This document shows positions 8,467 to 15,229 of a DNA stretch of 64,000 nt, piece after piece; positions within the stretch are counted from its first letter, which is position 1, and every line of letters starts with the position of its first letter. The stretch spans positions 310,001 through 374,000 of the forward strand of contig CANMSL010000002.1 of the NCBI GenBank assembly GCA_947500505.1. Reading direction: 5' to 3'. The notes below the pieces were generated by a model. That model was not told where the DNA came from, did not search any database, and was given only the letters and a program-made list of their open reading frames with translations. The translations under genes and the position numbers were made by a program. Source of the DNA: an uncultured Aquimarina sp. (GTDB lineage: Bacteria; Bacteroidota; Bacteroidia; Flavobacteriales; Flavobacteriaceae).

Positions 8467-9501
8467 ATGAAAAAACTAGGACTATTAGTTTTATTACTCT
8501 GGTGCGGTATTCTATCTGCACAAAATCCATTTGAACAATATGACTACGATCCAAAAATTGGGACATTATCCGATGGTGAATTTATAGAAGACTTCGACAA
8601 TGACAGCATTGTACGTATTGGTACAATAATGCTCAATGTGAATAATAACACGATTGCAAGCTTTGTATTTGAGACTATTACGATAACCGAAGCAGGTGCG
8701 GAACCTTCGGTAATGAGTAGATGGATAGGACAAGATCCACTTGCTACCGAATTTCCGGAAGACTCGCCGTACGTCTTTGTGAAAAACAATCCGATGATGT
8801 ACACCGATCCATCAGGAATGGCACCAGAAACCATTTACAAGAAGATCGGCACGGATGAAACCGTAGAAATTGACGATGGTGTTGATAAAACTATTGAGGT
8901 AAACGACTCAGATTTCGATATAGCTAAACTCTTTAAATTCATTATCGAAGGTTTCGATGAATTGGACGGTGATGGTGATGGAATGGTATCAGTAAATATT
9001 GGTGTTACGCAAGAAGTCGCAGATGCATATGGAGAATTTTATGACAGTGTTAATAGTTATGATGAGGTTTCAGCAAGTAATGTAACAGATTATCTATTCA
9101 ATCGCCCTAAACTTAAAGTTAGACATGACATGATGGGAGCACCTCCTTTGTTTGCTGAATGGATTGGACCAGGGGGAGGAAGAAAAGTCGGTCAACTTGC
9201 ATTTAGAGCTTTTACGAGAGCTAATTATAGGCACAACCTAAAGGCATTAACAGGTAGGCTTGGTTTAGGACAAGATGCACATCATATTTTTCCTAAAGAA
9301 TTTAGAGGCTATTTTCAGGGTAAAAACATTAATATTGACCATCCTGAATATCTGAGATGGTTTAATATGTCTGCTCACAGGTCTGCATCAAGTGCTATCA
9401 ATAGGGAGTGGAAACAATGGATTACTACAAAAGGAGTTAATGCATCTAGAGCAGATGTTGTTAAATTTGGAGAAAACTTGGCAAAAAAATATGGATTATA
9501 A
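8467..9501 (+). CDS. Short secreted RHS-core protein with C-terminal HH-type nuclease toxin domain
   Basis: 344 aa. Signal peptide (residues 1-18), a small N-terminal domain, then the RHS-core signature at about 85-118 (SRWIGQDPLATEFPEDS, FVKNNPMMYTDPSGMAPE). The C-terminal 80 residues carry GQDAHHIFPKEFRGYF (His272-His273) and SAHRSASSAINREW (His304), typical of HNH/Endo VII-like toxin domains placed after an RHS core. Unlike large RHS toxins it has no YD-repeat shell. The immunity gene overlaps its end by 11 bases. Toxicity is inferred from architecture; the exact nuclease family and export route cannot be fixed from sequence alone. Confidence 0.75.
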   Translation: MKKLGLLVLLLWCGILSAQNPFEQYDYDPKIGTLSDGEFIEDFDNDSIVRIGTIMLNVNNNTIASFVFETITITEAGAEPSVMSRWIGQDPLATEFPEDSPYVFVKNNPMMYTDPSGMAPETIYKKIGTDETVEIDDGVDKTIEVNDSDFDIAKLFKFIIEGFDELDGDGDGMVSVNIGVTQEVADAYGEFYDSVNSYDEVSASNVTDYLFNRPKLKVRHDMMGAPPLFAEWIGPGGGRKVGQLAFRAFTRANYRHNLKALTGRLGLGQDAHHIFPKEFRGYFQGKNINIDHPEYLRWFNMSAHRSASSAINREWKQWITTKGVNASRADVVKFGENLAKKYGL

Positions 9502-10039
9502 CAATATAGACTATAACGATCTGGAGTTTTACTCCTTAATGACAGCAGGTGAGAAACACGAAGCTATTCTGGAATCTGAATTTCCCGATGATATGTTTAA
9601 GGTAAGTGCTGGTGAAGTAACTTACACTGAAACTATTACAACGAAAATAGCTATGGGTAAACGTCAATGCGATATGCTAACTTTTAATGATGGTGTGAAC
9701 AAAGTTGTTTCCGATGAGATAATTGCGTTGTTAAAGCATAACAATATTACAGGATGGAAAACATATCCTGTTGAAATAAGAGGTGTCAAGAAATCCTACT
9801 GTGGGTTTCAAGTGACAGGGCGTTCGGGTGAACTAATTGACCCTGAAAAACAAAGTGATGATGATTTCTCTTATACTGGTGTCAAATTTGATCCTGAAAG
9901 CTGGGATGGCTCGGATATTTTCTTCCCTATGGGCACGAACCTTCCAATTATTACTAAAAAGCTAAGAGATATTCTGTTATTGCAAAAGTTTAGCAATCTT
10001 GAAATCAAACACATAAAGGAATTCAATGGATATTTCTAA
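9491..10039 (+). CDS. Imm11/DUF1629-like immunity protein
   Basis: The ATG at 9491 (giving 182 aa) overlaps the toxin stop by 11 bases and is preferred to the upstream in-frame start at 9392, which would lie within toxin coding sequence. The body shows the Imm11-like pattern: FNDGVNKVVSDEIIALL, then GWKTYPVEIRG, and near the C-terminus GSDIFFPMGTNLPIITKKL. Proteins of this family neutralise polymorphic toxins and are cytoplasmic, consistent with no signal peptide here. Position and overlap support it as the partner of the RHS-core nuclease. Confidence 0.65.
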   Translation: MDYNNIDYNDLEFYSLMTAGEKHEAILESEFPDDMFKVSAGEVTYTETITTKIAMGKRQCDMLTFNDGVNKVVSDEIIALLKHNNITGWKTYPVEIRGVKKSYCGFQVTGRSGELIDPEKQSDDDFSYTGVKFDPESWDGSDIFFPMGTNLPIITKKLRDILLLQKFSNLEIKHIKEFNGYF

Positions 10040-10074
10040 CTCTAATGAACCTGATTAACCTAAATCTATGAAAT

Positions 10075-10767
10075 ATGAGCTTTAAAATAACATTAGTTGT
10101 AGATGATATGAAATTCAATGTTCTGCAACATCATTTTGGCTTTTTTCAGAATAGTGACTACACAGGTAGACCTATCTCAAAGCCGCAGTCTAGAACATTC
10201 GATTTTGTAATCGAGGCTAGTAAGGACAACACATTCTTTGAATGGTCTACTCACGCTACTATGATGAAAAAAGAGTGTGAGATCATTTTTTCACCCATTT
10301 CTGGCAATAGTAAAAGTACCAAGATTAAATTGCTAGATATTTACTGTGTTTTTTGCAAATATCATTTTACGAGTACCGGCTCTGATCCATTTACAGTTAT
10401 GTTTAGCTTATCACCTGCAACTATATTATTTAATGGTCAAATGATGATGTCAAAATCATGGAAAGTAACCGATCCAAATTTCAAAGCTGTGCCTGTAACA
10501 ACAAGCGAAAATAAGCAGATCACGCGATATTACCTGACAGACACAGATGGCAACGAAATAGAAACCTATGAATCAGGAGATACTATCATACTCAATATCG
10601 AATCTGAAAATAGAATCGGAGAAAAAACTACTGTCAATTTTAATGATAAGGAACACGACTTTAAAAGAAACGGAACCATTCTGAAGAATGACACTATCAA
10701 TGACTACATCATAAATAGTAATCACGAAACCATACAATTGGAGGTAATTGAACAACAAGAAGCATAA
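10075..10767 (+). CDS. tssD: Type VI secretion tube protein TssD (Hcp-like) with C-terminal extension
   Basis: 230 aa. Residues 1-134 match the Bacteroidota TssD pattern: MSFKITLVVDDMKFNVL, then a QNSDYTGRPISKPQ turn, FFEWSTHA, and KIKLLDIYCVFC leading to a final strand SLSPATILFNGQMM. TssD forms the hexameric tube that carries effectors in type VI systems of subtype iii. About 95 residues follow (IETYESGDTIILNIESEN and more), beta-rich, so this is an extended TssD that could dock or carry the next protein. It is followed 3 bases later by the 499-aa gene. No sheath, baseplate or membrane-complex genes are in the window. Confidence 0.75.
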   Translation: MSFKITLVVDDMKFNVLQHHFGFFQNSDYTGRPISKPQSRTFDFVIEASKDNTFFEWSTHATMMKKECEIIFSPISGNSKSTKIKLLDIYCVFCKYHFTSTGSDPFTVMFSLSPATILFNGQMMMSKSWKVTDPNFKAVPVTTSENKQITRYYLTDTDGNEIETYESGDTIILNIESENRIGEKTTVNFNDKEHDFKRNGTILKNDTINDYIINSNHETIQLEVIEQQEA

Positions 10768-10770
10768 GCT

Positions 10771-12270
10771 ATGAGTACCACAAAATTTACCATTCAATTT
10801 GAGGATGGAGAAAAAAGAACGATATCTGCCAAATACATAAAACCAGAGATTATTAAAGGTTGGTGGACGTATGATGAAAAAGGAGAGGAGCCTTATAGCT
10901 ATAAAACGTTAGATGAAAATCAAGAGGAACAAGAAGTGGAAGTGCCTTTAGGTAAAACGATGTATTTTCACTTAGAGGTAAAGGGAATTAAACCAGAGGA
11001 GGAAATAGAACTTCAGTTATATGATTATGATGAATTATTCTGGAGCAGTAAAGATGGGGATCTTGGAGATAATCTAGACCCAGATGATTCCAAATTCCCG
11101 AACGATCCAGTATTTAGGACAGCGACAGTAAAACAAGTTGGTGATAAACGGATTGCTACTATTGATGTGAAGCTTGAGGAAGCATGGGAACCAGTAATCT
11201 ATGATGACCATGCAGGTTTTAAAGCGAAGTTAGATCATACTATCGAGTTATACTGGAAGATAACCTACAATAAACTGGAAGATCATTTCCCTAAAGATGA
11301 AGACAATGACAGATTGCGTGTAGGATACAATAAACGAGATCTGTATATCAAACCCGTTGTTGAAGGAACGAGTCTACCAGAATTTTACGACAAATATGGT
11401 AAAATGATTGTTTTTGGACTGAAAAGAGCTAATGACCTTGTGAAAGCTACTAATCCTTCTGCATTCACACACTTTATTGCTACCAAGATTCGCATTAGCA
11501 AAGAAGTAACTGCTATTGCACAGCTTAATACGATTAAGACGAAAGTGCATCTTGAATCCATTAACTTAGATAAGAATATTTCTAAAGCTATTGGCTATGA
11601 AGTCGAAGAAGCAAGTAGCTATGTGATTAAAAATAGCTTCAAATATGTTGATGTTGATGAAATCACTACTGAGACTCGCAAGAAATTCTCTCAATATTTT
11701 ACTAAAAAGAGTCTGCACAGTACATTAGGCGTTACATTGAAAGGAGTTCGTGGGGTACTTCGCATACTGGATTATGTCAAAGTAACCAAGACGATACATA
11801 GCCTATTGCCACAGGACGGGATTTACACTGAAATCCCAAAACCTTCATCAACCGTTTCGGTACTTTCTGCCTTTAACAATATCCTCAAAATCAAAAATCT
11901 CTCCAGTCTTGGCGCACTTTTTTATGTGGCTGATGTTCTTGCCACTGAGGTTGTTAAGGGAATGATGGAAGATATGAAAGAATATAGCGAAGAAATCATT
12001 CAGAAAAATAAACATAAAGGTCTGAGCGTTATGGAGACACTGGTTGAGCAAACCGCAGTCGATGAGTTTTCTGGTTACTTTTTGCAATATGGCGTTTCTC
12101 AGGAAGCTCACAATAAAGTCATGTGCGGTGAAATTGATACCTTTACCAAATTAGATGATTACGTCGAAGAGGAAGGGCTGGATGATGGTAATACATATAC
12201 ATACCTAATTAAGAGAGTCGGCAAAGAAGAAACGTTAAAACATATAATTGATACTGTCTATGTTGACTAA
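10771..12270 (+). CDS. Candidate type VI-delivered effector, unknown activity
   Basis: 499 aa, no signal peptide. The N-terminal part (1-195) is beta-rich and acidic, with a segment EVEVPLGKTMYFHLEVKG that resembles the beta extension of the preceding TssD. The C-terminal part (about 200-499) is mainly helical with moderately hydrophobic helices (SLGALFYVADVLATEVVKG, SVLSAFNNILKI). The order TssD, this protein, lipoprotein suggests carrier, effector and immunity. A membrane-active effector would fit the helices and a lipoprotein partner, but no catalytic motif is visible and the assignment is inference. Confidence 0.55.
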   Translation: MSTTKFTIQFEDGEKRTISAKYIKPEIIKGWWTYDEKGEEPYSYKTLDENQEEQEVEVPLGKTMYFHLEVKGIKPEEEIELQLYDYDELFWSSKDGDLGDNLDPDDSKFPNDPVFRTATVKQVGDKRIATIDVKLEEAWEPVIYDDHAGFKAKLDHTIELYWKITYNKLEDHFPKDEDNDRLRVGYNKRDLYIKPVVEGTSLPEFYDKYGKMIVFGLKRANDLVKATNPSAFTHFIATKIRISKEVTAIAQLNTIKTKVHLESINLDKNISKAIGYEVEEASSYVIKNSFKYVDVDEITTETRKKFSQYFTKKSLHSTLGVTLKGVRGVLRILDYVKVTKTIHSLLPQDGIYTEIPKPSSTVSVLSAFNNILKIKNLSSLGALFYVADVLATEVVKGMMEDMKEYSEEIIQKNKHKGLSVMETLVEQTAVDEFSGYFLQYGVSQEAHNKVMCGEIDTFTKLDDYVEEEGLDDGNTYTYLIKRVGKEETLKHIIDTVYVD

Positions 12271-12856
12271 AACATTCAAAAATTTAGTAAAACCATTCTG
12301 GTTAGTTTTGGTTCTTGCATTGTTTTCTTCTTGTAAAAATAATGCGCAAAAGGAACAAATAATTCATCAGGTTAAAAGCACCGATTTACCTTTTCAATTC
12401 GAGATTAACAATGTGTATGAGGAGAGAGATAGTAGTTACGTTTATCTCTATATTCCGCAAGAATTGAGATTAGAAAATGGGTTTAACAATACAATAAAGA
12501 TTCAACGAGTCTACTGGAGCGATAAAGGAGGTAATACATCAAAAGGCAACGTTCTTTCTTATGCGAACAACACCCTTCAATCAATGCCTTACCCTATCGA
12601 GATAGGAAGTAATGATGATACAGACTTAAAAACCTACACTCGATTCAAGATGGTGATTTCTAATGAAGAGGTCGAACAGCTTGAAGTAATATTTGACCAG
12701 CACTTTGGGGAACGAATTAAATATGAAATTGGATTTACGGAAAAACTGAGGGCTTTTCTAAATAGTAAGCTCTCCCTAAAAGGTTATTTGCGCTTCGTTT
12801 TGTACAATTCAGAAACGAAAAAAAGGTTTAATCATAACATCCCGTTTGACTTCTAA
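12260..12856 (+). CDS. Lipoprotein, candidate immunity partner of the 499-aa protein
   Basis: 198 aa from the ATG at 12260 (a TTG at 12248 is possible but less likely). Lipobox LALFSSC with Cys near residue 25, preceded by a hydrophobic run. The mature domain is beta-rich (DSSYVYLYIPQELRLEN). The start overlaps the previous stop by 11 bases, the same overlap length seen between the RHS-core toxin and its immunity gene. A surface or periplasmic lipoprotein as immunity factor implies that the effector acts in the envelope; this is inference. Confidence 0.6.
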   Translation: MLTKTFKNLVKPFWLVLVLALFSSCKNNAQKEQIIHQVKSTDLPFQFEINNVYEERDSSYVYLYIPQELRLENGFNNTIKIQRVYWSDKGGNTSKGNVLSYANNTLQSMPYPIEIGSNDDTDLKTYTRFKMVISNEEVEQLEVIFDQHFGERIKYEIGFTEKLRAFLNSKLSLKGYLRFVLYNSETKKRFNHNIPFDF

Positions 12857-13029
12857 ATCAATACTAAAGACTTCAATAATCATTATTCTCCTATAACCAA
12901 CAGGCTGAATAACCTGCAAAGCTGACTTTTTTCGCACGAAAGAAGGACGATATCTTTATCTATTTCTACCTCAAGTACCGCTGACAAAAATCTCCAGACA
13001 CGCTACGCGTACTCGTATTTTTGTAACCG

Positions 13030-13075
13030 CCACTTGCCCTCTTTCGGGCTAAAACCGCTTCGCTAAGTGGAAGCG
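13030..13075 (+). promoter_or_regulatory. Two mutually exclusive hairpins upstream of the methyltransferase-like gene
   Basis: CCACTT (13030-13035) can pair with AAGTGG (13065-13070) enclosing a GCCC/GGGC stem-loop (13036-13049). Alternatively CGCTTC (13056-13061) pairs with GAAGCG (13070-13075). The two outer pairings overlap, so only one can form. The block is GC-rich for its surroundings. It could be an attenuator, a protein-bound leader, or a transfer-origin-like element; there is no further evidence to choose. Confidence 0.4.
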
Positions 13076-13099
13076 CAGGACATTCAACCTGTTTCACTT

Positions 13100-13106
13100 A
13101 AAGGAG
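13100..13106 (+). promoter_or_regulatory. Strong Shine-Dalgarno AAAGGAG
   Basis: AAAGGAG lies 6 bases before the ATG at 13113. Strong SD sequences are uncommon in Bacteroidota, and neighbouring genes lack one; it fixes the start of the methyltransferase-like gene. Confidence 0.6.
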
Positions 13107-13112
13107 TTAACT

Positions 13113-13925
13113 ATGAAAACAAAAGATGTCCCTCACGATTTTAGATCATTCTATGAATTATTCCGTCGACTAGAATACAAGCACGATTACAGTATCGTTT
13201 TTGATGATATGTTAAGTGCGATGATGAACTATTTTACCCCACCTAACATTGAGAATTTCGATGTAAGTATCTTCAACAAATACACCAAGGATGAACGTTT
13301 ACTTATTGGTCAGATGATTCCTGAATTGATAAGACTTTTTGATCGCAAAATCAATCACGATGAATGTAAATGGTTTGACCTGTTTGGAGATTTTTATGAA
13401 GCATTAGCGAGTCGTAGCAAAAAATCCGGTTTAGGGCAATTCTTCACACCGGAACCTGTTGTGGATATGATGACACTCATGCAAGCTGGTAAAGACGAAA
13501 ACCCAACTGGCAAGGGTATTACTGTAAGTGATCCTACCTGTGGCTCAGGACGCTTCCTAATAGCGTTTCAAGGTCACTTCCCTGGCAACTATCTTTATGC
13601 GGAAGACATTGACCCTATATGCTGTAAAATGACTTGTATCAATATGATGCTACATGGTTGTGAAGGGCAAGTAGTTCAACACGATGCATTAAACCCGGAT
13701 GACTATCAGCGTGGTTGGAAAATTAATCACAATATCCGTATCTATGGACTACCAAGCATTATTCCAATCGAAAAAGAACAAAGTGTTGTATATCAAATGT
13801 GGCAACAACAAAAGATTAGGGTTGCTGAAGAAAAAGAGGAAGCTAAACGTAAAGAAGAGGATATGTTGATCCGCACTGTCGGTAAGCAGACCGATTTATT
13901 CGCAATGTTTGACGAGGATAAATAA
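13113..13925 (+). CDS. N6-adenine methyltransferase-fold protein lacking the NPPY motif
   Basis: 270 aa. The SAM-binding part is clear: SKKSGLGQFFTPEPVVDMM, then motif I SDPTCGSGRFLIAF, and LYAEDIDPICCKMTCINMM, all typical of type I M-subunit folds. Where the catalytic (N/D)PP(Y/F) motif is expected, the sequence reads DALNPDDYQRGW and then YGLPSIIPIEKE; no NPPY is found. The C-terminus is a charged helix. From memory, proteins of this same form occur on Bacteroidota conjugative elements, so the loss may be a family feature. Possible roles are SAM-dependent sensing or DNA binding. No restriction or specificity subunit is adjacent. Confidence 0.7.
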   Translation: MKTKDVPHDFRSFYELFRRLEYKHDYSIVFDDMLSAMMNYFTPPNIENFDVSIFNKYTKDERLLIGQMIPELIRLFDRKINHDECKWFDLFGDFYEALASRSKKSGLGQFFTPEPVVDMMTLMQAGKDENPTGKGITVSDPTCGSGRFLIAFQGHFPGNYLYAEDIDPICCKMTCINMMLHGCEGQVVQHDALNPDDYQRGWKINHNIRIYGLPSIIPIEKEQSVVYQMWQQQKIRVAEEKEEAKRKEEDMLIRTVGKQTDLFAMFDEDK

Positions 13926-13931
13926 TGTCTT

Positions 13932-14216
13932 CTACTTTTCCTCAAACATACCGTATAGCTGCCGAAGTCGTTCCTTCAGCTCATCTGAAGGTTCATCCCA
14001 TCCGCGATAAAGAATCTCACCGTAATCTTCGAGAATATATTCAACCCTGTTTTCTACGTTTGCAAGAAACTCCTGCTGTTTATCAGGATCGATCTTAATA
14101 ATAAAATAACGATCTTCGCCATTCAGCTTCACACGCAAATCATACACTAATGCGGTTTCTGCATCTATTTTTTCTGCAAATGTGATAGGACGATCTGGAG
14201 AAAACTTGTTACTCAT
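13932..14216 (-). CDS. Small acidic protein, unknown
   Basis: 94 aa, no signal peptide. It reads as a small alpha/beta domain (ALVYDLRVKLNGEDRYFII, then a helical C-terminus DELKERLRQLYGMFEE). It starts 2 bases after the stop of the TALE-like repeat gene, so the two are almost certainly co-transcribed and probably functionally linked. It converges on the methyltransferase-like gene. Not recognised. Confidence 0.55.
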   Translation of the reverse strand: MSNKFSPDRPITFAEKIDAETALVYDLRVKLNGEDRYFIIKIDPDKQQEFLANVENRVEYILEDYGEILYRGWDEPSDELKERLRQLYGMFEEK

Positions 14217-14218
14217 TT

Positions 14219-15157
14219 TTATATGCGGCTATTACCTTTTTCAATATTTCTATCTGTAGATTTATTGTCTGAATCTATCTTTTGTTCTAAGTTAGGGAAA
14301 ATTTTGGTTTGTTGTTCGATTTCTGGTTTCATTCTATCGTACAAATTGTCAATGCGCTCTTGAATCTTATTGCCAGAATTACGAAGCTTACCCGAAATTT
14401 GTATTGGTTCCATTACCGTCAATAATGCTTCCAGCTTATCTTTATCGCTCTCCATGAGTCGAATATTCTCAGGTGCATTTTTTCCAGATCCAGTAATTGA
14501 TGAAGAAATATTGCGTGGTGTGAAGCCTAATTCTTTTAAATTATCTATGGCTTGCAAACTATGCGGTTCTGTTAACCTTTGTAATGTTTCAGATGCTTTG
14601 ATACCAGAGCTTCCAAGTGAGCCTCCAATATTATTAGGAGCAAATCCTTTATTCTCCAGAACTTTTAACGATTGAATGGACTCCTCCGTGGTAAGGTTCT
14701 TCATAGTTTCAGAAGATTTTCCACGAGTGCCTGAAATGATAGAGGTAATATTACTATTTCCTAGTCCAAAACCTCGTAACGTATCAAATGCCGCTAATGT
14801 GTCAGATTGTGCTAGAGCTGCAATATTATCCACGGATTTTATGCCTGAAGACCGATTTATTGAGGAGATACTATCAGCTGATAAACCATATTCACGCAAT
14901 GTTTGCAAATTGTCCTTGTTCTCATCGGAGAGAAACTTCTCTACTGATTCCTTTACTTTTGTTCCAGAGCTTTTGAGAATTATCATCATATTTCTTATAG
15001 GAACGCCTGTATCGTCACTAAAGGCTTTAAGTGCTTCAGCGTTCTCATTGAGTGCTTGCTCTACTTGTTTGCGGTATTCTACTCCTAATATATTCTCTCT
15101 GGGACCAATAAGACGAGAAATCTCTTTATCAGTAATACCAATATCCTGGTAATTCAC
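14219..15157 (-). CDS. Tandem 40-residue repeat protein with TALE-like repeat pattern
   Basis: 312 aa, GTG start. Five full or partial repeats have a fixed 40-residue period (last spacing 37): Gly65, Gly105, (Arg145), Gly185, Gly225 and Gly262 occupy the same place. Each unit reads G(F/L)xxxxIxxxIxxSSGxKxxExxxxL followed by a linking helix. One unit, FAPNNIGGSLGSSGIKASET then LQRL, lines up with the TALE repeat LTPDQVVAIASNNGGKQALE then TVQRL with a single gap, so that residues 183-184 (SS) fall on the base-reading pair. The analogous pairs are SS, SS, GT, SS, GS and NS. TALE repeats bind DNA one base per repeat in 33-35 residues; here units are longer, so DNA binding is a hypothesis. An alternative is an unrelated alpha-solenoid. 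Confidence 0.6.
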   Translation of the reverse strand: MNYQDIGITDKEISRLIGPRENILGVEYRKQVEQALNENAEALKAFSDDTGVPIRNMMIILKSSGTKVKESVEKFLSDENKDNLQTLREYGLSADSISSINRSSGIKSVDNIAALAQSDTLAAFDTLRGFGLGNSNITSIISGTRGKSSETMKNLTTEESIQSLKVLENKGFAPNNIGGSLGSSGIKASETLQRLTEPHSLQAIDNLKELGFTPRNISSSITGSGKNAPENIRLMESDKDKLEALLTVMEPIQISGKLRNSGNKIQERIDNLYDRMKPEIEQQTKIFPNLEQKIDSDNKSTDRNIEKGNSRI

Positions 15158-15229
15158 GCCGTTTTACACCTGTGCTCATTAAATCACAGATAGTATAATA
15201 GACAATGATTAACAAAAGGTTAATTGTTT

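Noticed and set aside
9392..9490. Upstream start of the Imm11-like gene
   Set aside because: It would lie deep in the toxin coding sequence; the ATG at 9491 gives the usual small toxin-immunity overlap.
14370..15152. Plus-strand ORFs opposite the TALE-like gene
   Set aside because: They are antisense to a gene with clear 40-residue protein periodicity; their own translations show only low-complexity Ser/Leu-rich sequence.
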